Positions 9,163-16,223 of a DNA stretch of 64,000 bases are shown here, piece after piece (within the stretch, counting starts at the first letter, position 1; each line of letters begins with the position of its first letter). The notes under the pieces are model-generated. The model was not told the origin of the DNA. It made no database searches and worked only from the letters and a program-made list of their open reading frames with translations. This DNA comes from Streptomyces sp. NBC_01142 (GTDB lineage: Bacteria > Actinomycetota > Actinomycetes > Streptomycetales > Streptomycetaceae): assembly GCF_026341125.1 (NCBI RefSeq), contig NZ_JAPEOR010000003.1:682001-746000 (forward strand). The letters are read 5' to 3'. Made by a program: the position numbers and the translations under genes.

Positions 9163-9176
9163 TGCAACACGTTCTA
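9163..9176 (+). promoter_or_regulatory. KstR-like operator candidate
   Basis: TGCAACACGTTCTA lies 47 nt before the acyl-CoA dehydrogenase start. It matches the core AACnnGTTnnA of the KstR operator known from mycobacterial and rhodococcal sterol-catabolism genes. A near-identical sequence lies at 48295. No KstR homologue is in the window, so the regulator is inferred. Confidence 0.5.
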
Positions 9177-9223
9177 CTGTGTGCGCCGCGCAACGGACGG
9201 ACCGCGAGACTCCTGGAGGGGCC

Positions 9224-10423
9224 GTGCACCTCGAATACACGCCTGAGCAGCAGCAGTTGCGCGCCGAACTGCGCACGTACTTCGCCGAACTGGTGCCGGA
9301 CAACGTCTACGCCCGCTACGCCGACCCCAGTGAGCAGAAGCGCTTCTACCGCGAGACGGTCCGCCGGCTCGGCACGGACGGCTGGCTCGGCGTCGGCTGG
9401 CCCCAGGAGTACGGCGGCCGCGGACTGAGCCCCATGGAGCAGTTCATCTTCTTCGACGAGGCCGCCCAGGCTGGTGTACCGCTGCCGCTGATGGCGCTCA
9501 ACACCGTCGGCCCGACGATCATGCAGTTCGGAACGGACGAGCAGAAGGCGTACTTCCTGCCGAAGGTCCTCTCCGGGGAGATCGACTTCGCGATCGGCTA
9601 CAGCGAGCCCGACGCGGGCACCGACCTCGCCGCGCTCAAGACCCGCGCCGTACGCGAGGGCGACGAGGAGAATGGGACGTACACCGTCAATGGGCAGAAG
9701 ATCTGGACCACCAACGGCGACACCGCCGACTGGGTCTGGCTCGCCTGTCGCACCGCCGCCGCCGAAGAAGGGATCCCGCCCCACAAGGGCATCACGATGC
9801 TGCTGGTCCCGACGTCCGACCCCGGCTACTCCTGCACCATCATCAACACTCTCGCCTCGCACGACACCACCGCCAGCTACTACGAGAACATCCGTGTGCC
9901 CGCCTCCCGCCGCGTCGGCCGGGAGAACAGGGGCTGGCGGCTGATCACCAACCAGCTCAACCACGAGCGCGTCACCCTCGCCGCCCACGGCACCATGGCC
10001 ATCCGCGCGCTCCACAACGTCCAGCGCTGGGCAGCCGACACCAAGCTTGCCGACGGCCGCCGCGTCATCGACCTCGGCTGGGTACGCGGACGCCTCGCCA
10101 GGACCCACACCAGGCTCGACGCGATGAAGCTGCTCAACTGGCAGATGGTGGACGCCGTCCAGGACGGCACGCTCACCCCGCAGGACGCCTCCGCCGTCAA
10201 GGTCTACGGCTCCGAGGCGCGCCGCGACGCCTACGCCTGGCTGATGGAGGTCGTCGGCGCGGCGGGCCCCCTCAAGGAGGGTTCCGCGGGCGCGGTTCTG
10301 CACGGGGAGCTGGAGCGCGGCTACCGCTCCGCCGTCATTTTCACCTTCGGCGGAGGCAACAACGAGATCCAGCGCGAAATCATCTCCTGGATCGGACTGG
10401 GGATGCCGCGGGTACGACGTTGA
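9224..10423 (+). CDS. Acyl-CoA dehydrogenase
   Basis: GTG at 9224 is preceded by TGGAGGGG at a 4-5 nt spacing, so the frame's earlier ATG is not needed. The 399-residue flavoprotein follows the acyl-CoA dehydrogenase pattern: N-terminal helical domain, the FAD-contact segment FAIGYSEPDAGTDLAAL (about residue 125), a beta-domain, and a C-terminal helical domain ending with FTFGGGNNEIQREIISWIGL. It oxidises an acyl-CoA thioester to the 2-enoyl-CoA in the cytosol. Its promoter contains a KstR-like site shared with the enoyl-CoA hydratase promoter at 48.3 kb. A role in degrading a branched or polycyclic acid rather than ordinary fatty acids is therefore plausible but unproven. Confidence 0.9.
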   Translation: MHLEYTPEQQQLRAELRTYFAELVPDNVYARYADPSEQKRFYRETVRRLGTDGWLGVGWPQEYGGRGLSPMEQFIFFDEAAQAGVPLPLMALNTVGPTIMQFGTDEQKAYFLPKVLSGEIDFAIGYSEPDAGTDLAALKTRAVREGDEENGTYTVNGQKIWTTNGDTADWVWLACRTAAAEEGIPPHKGITMLLVPTSDPGYSCTIINTLASHDTTASYYENIRVPASRRVGRENRGWRLITNQLNHERVTLAAHGTMAIRALHNVQRWAADTKLADGRRVIDLGWVRGRLARTHTRLDAMKLLNWQMVDAVQDGTLTPQDASAVKVYGSEARRDAYAWLMEVVGAAGPLKEGSAGAVLHGELERGYRSAVIFTFGGGNNEIQREIISWIGLGMPRVRR

Positions 10424-10431
10424 TGTGACGA

Positions 10432-10460
10432 AGAATCAAAGTTGGCGTAAAGGGAGAATA
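10432..10460 (+). repeat. Degenerate copy C of a dispersed intergenic repeat
   Basis: The segment TGTGACGAAGAATCAAAGTT followed by GGCGTAAAGG aligns with the better copies near 13069 and 14857 (TGTGACGAGGATCTTCAGTT and CGTGACGAAGATTGCAGTT). A 12-bp perfect palindrome, GAGAATATTCTC, sits directly downstream at 10454-10465. It marks the left edge of the accessory region. Confidence 0.45.
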
Positions 10461-10501
10461 TTCTCGGCGAGGGGCGAGCACCCACCCCAGCTCGCCGGGG
10501 G

Positions 10502-10935
10502 TCAGCCGTTCCGGACGAACTGTTCCACTCGGTCGCACACGTGGCACTCGCCGTAGCCGAACTCTTCGCCAAGCGCCTGGTAGCGGGCGTACTGCTCCTC
10601 GGCGAGCGGCACGGAGAGAACACGCAGGAGCCGGAGGAACAGCCGGTATCCGAGGTCGGGGTCGACCCGGGTGGCGACCTCCTCCAACGCTGTTGCCGCG
10701 GTCGTGCCCGGAATCCCGTGCCGGTGCGGACTCACGGTCTTGTCCGCCAGCAGCGGCTTCACCTCCCGTAGTTCCCGCAGCACCGCACCCGTGAGCTCGG
10801 CTCGAACCGGCGCATGAGGTGTATGCACGAGGGGTCGACATCCCTCAGGCGTTCGCCGCACACCGCGGGCGCCCGTCGTCCCGGTTGATCCGGGCGTACT
10901 CCTCCCTCGTCGTGAGGGGCAACCCGTGCCTGTCG
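10502..10935 (-). pseudogene. Truncated copy 1 of a tandem paralogous family
   Basis: The last ~95 codons read RVDPDLGYRLFLRLLRVL, then YQALGEEFGYGECHVCD and VEQFVRNG. They align with the C-termini of the two neighbouring copies. Upstream, a different frame still shows RINRDDGRPR, matching RIRRDDPRF of copy 3, but the first ~110 residues are missing. This is a 5'-truncated, frame-disrupted gene. The family is unknown to me; the tandem arrangement beside a toxin gene makes an immunity-type role possible but unproven. Confidence 0.6.
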
Positions 10936-10971
10936 GCACTGCATCAGGCGTCTGCTGCTACCTGCGCGCCG

Positions 10972-11627
10972 TCAGTCCGCCAGGTCCGGCCAGATGTTGA
11001 AATCAGTGTCGTCGACGACGTCCTCACCGAGACCGAGCTCGTCCCCGAGCGCGAAGTAGCGCTCGTGACGGGTCTCGCTGATCGGCACGAAGTACCCCTT
11101 CACGGCCCGGAGCAACAGCCGGAACGCGAGGTCCGCATCGACGTCCACTGCCTGTTGCAGGGCCGGGACGACACCATCGAGCGGACTGTAGGAGTGGTGG
11201 GCCGTGGCCTGCTCCAGGCAGGCCCGACCGACCTGACCTCGGCGCGGACCGCCTCCCTCATCGCCTCGTCCACCACCGTTGCGGCAGCGGCGGGGGTGAA
11301 GGAGAGGTCGTCGCGTCGGATCCTGTCGATGCAGATGTCAGCGATCCGGCGCAGCCACACCCGGCCGTCGATCCCGAGGCGCTCCAGGTCGAATTCCCGG
11401 AACGTCCCCGCCAGCCACAGGATCTCGATGTCCCGGCTGGACAGCGGTGAGTCCAGGAGCACGAGACAGTCCTGCAGAAGCTGGTGGGCGAAAGCCCCGT
11501 CGAACCGGTCAGCAACGCTCGTCACGACGTCCAGGCCGGCGGCCTCACTGTTCACGCGCGGGTAGCGGATCCACTTGATGAGTCCGCTGAGCCCGATGTC
11601 GGCACCGAGGTGCCGGTGCGGCCGCAC
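10972..11627 (-). pseudogene. Frameshifted copy 2 of the tandem paralogous family
   Basis: ATG at 11627 opens a frame with LGADIGLSGLIKWIRYPR, SPLSSRDIEILWLAGTF and WLRRIADICIDRIRRDD, clearly homologous to copy 3. After the EVRSVGP segment (about 11235-11215) homology continues in another frame: HHSYSPLDGVVPALQ, LAFRLLLRAVKGYFVPIS, LGLGEDVVDDTDFNIWPD, stop at 10972. The whole span is 656 nt, not a multiple of three, consistent with a single indel. An intact gene would encode about 218 residues. Confidence 0.68.
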
Positions 11628-11725
11628 CGTGATTCATTCTCCTGCTTCGGAAGGTGGACAACCAAGACCTGAGGGCGGTACCCGGGGAAGACCGGAATAC
11701 CGCCCTCGGTGGCAGTGCTCAGCGG

Positions 11726-12378
11726 TCAGTCCGCACGCGGCATGAACTGGAGAGTGCCGTCGTCCACAACGGACTCGTTGTAGCCGAATCTCTCGCCCAG
11801 CTCGAGGTACCGGAGGTGCTGCGACTCGCTGATGTACACCAGGTACGCCTTGAGGACCCGCAGGAAGAGCCGGAACCCGAGGCCGGGGTCGACCTCGGTG
11901 ACGACCCGTTCCAGCGCCGGGACCACTTCCGGCACCCTTTGGTAGGGGTGGCCGGCCGTGGCGCGCTCCAGCTCCGGTGCGAGGGTTCGCACCTCGGTGA
12001 GGACCGCGTTTCCTTGACTTCCGGATCGCACGCGGGCACCGGTGGGAGGGCATCGAATCGCGGGTCGTCCCGACGGATCCTTTCCCGGCAGATGTCCGCG
12101 ATCTGGCGAAGCCATTCGCGACCGTCCATCCATCGCTCACCCGGAACGTATTCCTTGCACACGGCCGCACACCAGAGAATGTCGATCTCTCTGGTGGACA
12201 GTGGCGACTCCAGCAGCCTGACGGCGTCCTCCAGGAGGGTGGGAGCGTAGGCACCTTCGTCCCAGTCGGCAGCGGCAACGACGATCTCGAGTGGCGTGTA
12301 CTCGCCTGCCCAGGGGATGCCGAACCACTTGGTGAGGCCGCTGAAGCCGAAGTCGATCCAGATGTCCTTGCGATCCAA
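11726..12378 (-). pseudogene. Frameshifted copy 3 of the tandem paralogous family
   Basis: A TTG at 12378 starts DRKDIWIDFGFSGLTKWF, then LSTREIDILWCAAVCKEY and WLRQIADICRERIRRDDPRF. Near 12025-12005 the homology shifts frame to EVRTLAPELERATAGHPY, GFRLFLRVLKAYLVYIS and LGERFGYNESVVDDGTLQF, stop at 11726. The span is 653 nt, again not divisible by three. The break lies slightly upstream of the one in copy 2, so the two lesions are independent or the family has two unstable spots. No known domain is recognised. Confidence 0.68.
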
Positions 12379-13011
12379 TGCTTTGTGGCTCTCATTCTGG
12401 GTGCGACGTGTAGACCGTGTGCCCGGGCTTGTTGTGGATCTACGTGATCTGGATTTGAACGACCCTGTTCCGGTGCGGAAAAGGGTCATCCCGCACAGCG
12501 AAATGAGGGCAGGCGGGGGTACCCGTCCGAAGAGGCGGAGGCTATGCCCGCGGATCAGCCCGCTGTCCCGGCGCGGGGGCAGGGGTAGCAGGCGGCGCCG
12601 ACCGAGGCGGCGTGCGTAGTGAGCCGGTGTCGCGGCATGACGGTCCAACCCTCCCCGTGGCGGCGCTGTTCCCCCGGCCGCCGGTTGATGTGCGTGCGTC
12701 ATGGCGGAGCGGTCACAATCCACCTTGCGCGCGGCGACACCATAGGCACAGGACAACACCCTTGAGCAATAGGTGACTTCAGCGTCCGGGACCCTATGGC
12801 GCGGCAGCACATACGGGAATCCTCCCGATGCGGCGTGCGCAAAGCCCGTGCTCAGGACAGGGATTACCTGTGTGGCCACTGTGAGGGCGGAGTGGATGTG
12901 GCGATGCTTCTCGGTTCAGAAGTTGGCCGATAAACAACCCTTCCTCAACGGAGGGACGTGTGGGGCATGCCCGCACACTGGGGTCGCCGGTGGTGCGAGA
13001 TACTTTGGCAT
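12379..13011 (-). other. Gene-poor stretch upstream of the decayed paralogs
   Basis: Reading frames are open here only because of high GC. None shows a believable start, ribosome binding site or protein-like composition. Nothing else is identified except that repeat A begins at its right end. Confidence 0.45.
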
Positions 13012-13096
13012 GACCGCAGGTCGGAGACACCACCTGGGGCCACGTAGAAATTGTGGTCACACATGCTGTGACGAGGATCTTCAGTTGGCACAAAAG
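13012..13096 (+). repeat. Dispersed direct repeat, copy A
   Basis: It contains GACCGCAGGTC, a spacer, then TGGTCACACATGCTGTGACG and AGGATCTTCAGTTGGCACAA. The same two blocks occur in the same order and orientation in copy B (14815-14884), and the second block is recognisable at 10432. GTCACACATGCTGTGAC is itself an imperfect palindrome. Copies A and B bracket the toxin/immunity pair. Confidence 0.65.
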
Positions 13097-13109
13097 AGGG
13101 GCGTGGGCA

Positions 13110-13355
13110 CTACCGAGGTCGCCCCTCGTCGGTGAGGCGGTCGTAGATCCAGCTGCATGCCTGGTCCTCATCGGCGAACCGTTCGAAGACTTCTCGCCTC
13201 CCCCGCTCGTGGACGCCCACGACCCAGTCCCCGTCGCGTTCCTCGAGGAAGTAGCGGTCCGCCGAGCGGTAGTCGCCGGGGCAGTCCGGAATCTCGTAGT
13301 ACGCAGAGGGGACCCCGGCTGCCCGTAGGGCCTGGCACAACTCGAACCGGTCCAT
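13110..13355 (-). CDS. Small soluble protein, candidate immunity factor for the adjacent TNT toxin
   Basis: The 81-residue protein begins MDRFELCQALRAAGVP and contains YYEIPDCPGDYRSADRYF, GDWVVGVHERGRREVFERF and DEDQACSWIYDRL. It is compact and acidic, without signal peptide or membrane segment, as expected for a cytosolic immunity protein. It is the next gene downstream of a secreted TNT-domain toxin on the same strand, 92 nt after the toxin stop. A strong hairpin lies between them, so it may need its own promoter or read-through. The immunity role rests on position and size only; I see no homology to the mycobacterial TNT inhibitor. Confidence 0.6.
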   Translation of the reverse strand: MDRFELCQALRAAGVPSAYYEIPDCPGDYRSADRYFLEERDGDWVVGVHERGRREVFERFADEDQACSWIYDRLTDEGRPR

Positions 13356-13377
13356 GCAGCCAGTCTTTCAGCAGGAC

Positions 13378-13413
13378 AGAAGCCGGGCCCGGACATGACC
13401 GGGCCCGGCTTCT
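13378..13413 (-). terminator. Perfect 15-bp stem hairpin between toxin and candidate immunity gene
   Basis: AGAAGCCGGGCCCGG and its exact complement CCGGGCCCGGCTTCT are separated by a 6-nt loop. It starts 34 nt after the toxin stop and ends 22 nt before the ATG of the 81-residue gene. It has no long U-tract, which is usual for Streptomyces terminators. It could terminate toxin transcription or reduce read-through. Confidence 0.7.
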
Positions 13414-13447
13414 GCGGGATCGTACACGGATGCCGGAGGCGGCAGGA

Positions 13448-14236
13448 TCACTTGTTGAGCCGCACCAAGGTGCCGTTGCGCACCAGGTCCGACACCGTGG
13501 TGCGGGGGATGTCCGGGCAGAACTGGCTCGACGTCACGTACTGGGTGCCCAGGCCCGGTTGCTCGAACCCGGGCGCGGTCGTTCCTGCGCACACCGTGAC
13601 GTCCTTGGCCAGCCGGTACAGGTGGTAGTCGTACGGGTAGCGCGGGTCGATGGTGTTGAGACCCGAAGGCGGGATCGACCGCTTGCCGTACTTGGTACCT
13701 GCCGGGGCGAGGAACCGGCCCGCTTCGCTGCCGAAGCGGTCCAGCTTCAGGCCTGCATGGAGCACCAGGGGGGCGGCGAGCACCGTTTGGTTCCTGTGCG
13801 TGTAGCCGTCGTCGGGCGGGTAGCGCCAGTCGCCCTGGCCCGAGTCGCCGGCGGGATTCCACCACCTGTCCAGGAACCGCACGGCGGTGAGGCCACCAAG
13901 CCGCTCGTATCCGTGGAGGATGCTCCGCAGTGCGCCGTGGGTCGGCAGCAACGTGGGGCCCAGCCGCCAGTCACCGCAGAAGTAGTACGCACGCAACGCC
14001 GGCGGGATGGGGTCGGGCACCAGCCCCTTGCACACACGCGGCTGACCGGGGCCGTCGTGTTCGTCCGCAAGCTGTGTCGGCGCCCCCACCAGCCCCGGTG
14101 CCGGCACAGTCGGCCGGGCTGCCTGGGTGCCGTCCTTGTCCGCGGGCGCGGCAGACGAGACGGAAGCGCCGAGTACCAGGGAGCCGGCCAGGCCTCCCAG
14201 GGCCGCCAGGCTCGTACACCATCGTGACAGTCTCAC
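13448..14236 (-). CDS. Secreted TNT-domain protein (NAD+ glycohydrolase toxin family)
   Basis: GTG at 14236 is chosen because AGGAGG lies just upstream, giving 262 residues. The N-terminus is a Sec signal (RLSRW, a hydrophobic core, cleavage near SSAAPA). After a short proline-rich linker, the mature part has a TNT (tuberculosis necrotizing toxin) domain: WRYPPDDGYTHRNQTVL, then AGLKLDRFGSEAGRFLAPAG, IPPSGLN, PYDYHLYRLAKDVTV and GFEQPGLGTQYVTS. The R-x-GSExGRFL and QPGxGTQY segments are characteristic of this fold, which hydrolyses NAD+. Four cysteines may form disulfides in the extracellular form. No delivery domain is attached, so it is a free secreted enzyme. A strong hairpin follows the gene, then a candidate immunity gene. 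Confidence 0.85.
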   Translation of the reverse strand: MRLSRWCTSLAALGGLAGSLVLGASVSSAAPADKDGTQAARPTVPAPGLVGAPTQLADEHDGPGQPRVCKGLVPDPIPPALRAYYFCGDWRLGPTLLPTHGALRSILHGYERLGGLTAVRFLDRWWNPAGDSGQGDWRYPPDDGYTHRNQTVLAAPLVLHAGLKLDRFGSEAGRFLAPAGTKYGKRSIPPSGLNTIDPRYPYDYHLYRLAKDVTVCAGTTAPGFEQPGLGTQYVTSSQFCPDIPRTTVSDLVRNGTLVRLNK

Positions 14237-14567
14237 TGAACCTCCTGCGGGATTGCGCGTCCGGAACACACCACCGCACGCACCAGGAAGGCGCCGGGGG
14301 ACGGCCGGAATGACGGGCTCACTCAAGCCAAAGGGATCCGGGTGAGCGAGCGGACGTGCCGCAACGCGTCCGAACGAGTCTCGACTTCATACCGTTGCCC
14401 CTCCTGCGCCGGCTCATCTGGCCGCATGAGCCATGCGCAGGCGCATGGCTCACGCCGGGTGCGTCCTGACGCGGAGGCCGACTGCGCAGTGTGGCGTGAC
14501 CTGGGTGCCCTGCTGGTGGCCGGCGATGAAACCGCCCCCGGACGTCGCCCCGAGACTTCACCACTCT

Positions 14568-14640
14568 CAGCTTGTCCGGGGCCAGGGCGAGACGGAGGAG
14601 TAGGACGCGTTCGTCATCGCCGACCAGATCCGCGGCGCCA
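14568..14640 (+). pseudogene. Remnant of an IS110-family transposase
   Basis: In one frame the DNA reads RGQGETEE, a stop codon, then DAFVIADQIRGA. This matches the IS110 DEDD-transposase core normally written GEGKTDAKDAFVIADQAR. The acidic residues survive but a TAG interrupts the frame, and flanking sequence is too decayed to extend. The remaining part of 14237-15007 contains no gene I can support apart from repeat B. Confidence 0.5.
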
Positions 14641-14814
14641 GGGCCGCGGTTTCCTGCGGCCGGGCGATGAGAAAGCCGTCGACCATCCTGATGAGATCAG
14701 CGGGCTGATCGCCGGCACCGCCTGCGAGGGCGGTCTCCCGCCTGCCGATGATGCTGTATCAAAGTGCCAACCTGTGTGCCTACTTCGGGGTGCGGCCTGT
14801 GGATCGTTGTTGCC

Positions 14815-14884
14815 GGTCACCGCAGGTCAGCAACTTTGGTCTTGGTCACACATGCCGTGACGAAGATTGCAGTTGGCACAGAAG
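14815..14884 (+). repeat. Dispersed direct repeat, copy B
   Basis: It has CACCGCAGGTCAG followed by TGGTCACACATGCCGTGACG and AAGATTGCAGTTGGCACAG. It is the second copy of the element at 13012-13096, with a shorter spacer between the two blocks. The ~1.7 kb between the copies carries the toxin, its putative immunity gene and an IS110 remnant. Confidence 0.65.
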
Positions 14885-15007
14885 CGAGATCGTTGGTCCA
14901 AGATTGCTGCTGTTGAGAGCTGGTTGCGACTCCGCCTGCTCTTCGGCGTGGCGCGTTCAGTGATGGGTCCAGCGCGGTCTAGTTCTCAGATCTCAGCGAA
15001 AGCGGTT

Positions 15008-15502
15008 TCAGGTCAGTAGCCGGATGCCGGGAGACTGGGCGTCGGTAGCGAGCGGGGCCGCGCAGTGAGCACAGACCTCGTTCACTGGGCGGACCACATT
15101 GCTCTGAATGCTGAAGGACTCTGTCTCGAGAGACTGGGGGCAGAGGTATCCCACATACAGACGGGCCCACGGGGCGCGTGTCAGCGCAGTTGCCGGCCGG
15201 TCCCGCTTGGCGTCGTGGAAGGGTGCCCACCAGTAGTCGAGGACGGACCGGAGTATCAGCCGGTCCTGCGCGCTGGTGACGTCGAAGCCGGCGATGCGGG
15301 CCGCGGCGGGGTGCTCGGACCTCCCGTCGCCCGTGCAGACAGCCCGTTCCTCCCCGTACTCGAAGTGAGTGGTGCGCCCGGTGCGCCCGCAGATGAAGCA
15401 GTCCAGGCTCAGTTCGAGCTTCTTTTGCCAGTGAAGGTTGTGGAATTGCTCGCTCGGGAGCGGGATCGTCAGTTCGGCGGTGATCTCAACGGTTCGCAGC
15501 AC
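15008..15502 (-). CDS. Hypothetical protein with two CxxC pairs
   Basis: GTG at 15502 is preceded by GGAAGGA with a 7-nt spacer, giving 164 residues. The sequence has paired cysteines (CFIC near residue 36, CAHC near 143) that could bind zinc, a basic aromatic segment ([14 protein letters not shown]) and no signal or membrane segment. I cannot assign it to a named family. It is a lone gene between repeat B and an IS remnant. The opposite strand also has an open frame here, but it is not protein-like. Confidence 0.55.
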   Translation of the reverse strand: MLRTVEITAELTIPLPSEQFHNLHWQKKLELSLDCFICGRTGRTTHFEYGEERAVCTGDGRSEHPAAARIAGFDVTSAQDRLILRSVLDYWWAPFHDAKRDRPATALTRAPWARLYVGYLCPQSLETESFSIQSNVVRPVNEVCAHCAAPLATDAQSPGIRLLT

Positions 15503-15550
15503 CAGCCGATCCTTCCAGACGGACGGACAGGGCCGACGGTCACGCCGCCG

Positions 15551-15892
15551 CCGCGCAAGAGGGGCAAGACCGTGTACGAGGTCACCAGCCCGCCCGCCGA
15601 GCCGGCCGGCCCGGCTCGCGACCATGATCAGAGGCCATGGGGCTGGGGAATCCCTGCACCACATCCGCGATGTGTGACCTTCGCTGAGGACGGCTCCCAG
15701 CTACGTACCGGCAACGCGCCCCGCGCCATGGCGACCTGGCGCAACTTTGCCATCGGCGTCCTGCGCGCCGCCGGATACTGCCACATCGCAGCCGCCCTGC
15801 GCGCCGAAACGCCCGCGGACGCCCTACGCCCACTGGCCCTACTCGGCATGGCGAGCACATCACCAGTAACCAGACATCACGCCGAAGCCCTG
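15551..15892 (+). pseudogene. C-terminal remnant of an ISAs1-family transposase
   Basis: Three frames together give the ISAs1 C-terminus: [14 protein letters not shown], then [20 protein letters not shown] and RDV, then [34 protein letters not shown] and [13 protein letters not shown]. One break is near 15600-15610. The second is a 2-nt TG insertion in GATGTGTGACC near 15672 that creates a stop. Only the last third is left and it cannot be active. The right boundary at about 15892 (GCCCTG) coincides with the truncation point of a TetR gene, so this element probably cut that gene. Confidence 0.75.
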
Positions 15893-16043
15893 ACTTGGCG
15901 AGGGCAGCCCGTTCTGCGATATCCTTGAAAAGAATCTCTGCGCCCGCTGGTCCTTCCTCGAGCAGTCCGACCGCAGCGGCCAACATTCGATTCTGTCGCT
16001 CGAGGTTGTGCCGCTTCCAGCGCGCATCGTGACCCGTCGACAT
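15893..16043 (-). pseudogene. TetR-family regulator truncated within its helix-turn-helix
   Basis: From ATG at 16043 the minus strand encodes MSTGHDARWKRHNL, ERQNRMLAAAVGLLEEG and [13 protein letters not shown], a typical TetR N-terminus up to the recognition helix. At that point the frame runs into the end of the ISAs1 remnant and reads [10 protein letters not shown] before stopping. The ligand-binding domain is absent. It is divergent to the molybdenum hydroxylase operon starting at 16224, and a large palindrome overlaps its start codon. It was most likely the local regulator of that operon and is now non-functional. Confidence 0.72.
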
Positions 16044-16069
16044 TCGACGAATGTACAGAGTCGAATGTC
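16039..16069 (+). promoter_or_regulatory. Palindromic operator at the truncated TetR start
   Basis: GACATTCGAC and GTCGAATGTC form a perfect 10-bp inverted repeat with an 11-nt spacer. Within it, ACATTCGACGAATGT (16040-16054) is a near-perfect 15-bp palindrome. The site covers the TetR remnant's start codon and lies about 155 nt upstream of the FAD-subunit gene. This is the expected placement of an autoregulatory TetR operator. Confidence 0.6.
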
Positions 16070-16223
16070 CGCAATCGAAGAAGCATGTTCGCGGCCCTGC
16101 CTGCAACAACACGATCGGAGAGATACCGGCGTTGCCGCGAACGCGAGCGGCGCCACGCGCTGGTTGATCGAGTTCGGTAGGCGGTCCGTCGCGCGGTTGT
16201 CGTCGTGAGGGAGATCGGTTCCC

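Noticed and set aside
7487..10303. Minus-strand 938-codon frame
   Set aside because: Antisense shadow of three real genes, with no recognisable motif.
10972..12378. Programmed ribosomal frameshifting in the tandem paralogs
   Set aside because: The frame changes lie at different places in copies 2 and 3 and no slippery heptamer with a following hairpin is visible, so ordinary mutation is more likely.
12296..13300. Several overlapping frames on both strands in 12.4-13.1 kb
   Set aside because: No start with a ribosome site, no protein-like hydrophobic pattern and mutual overlap.
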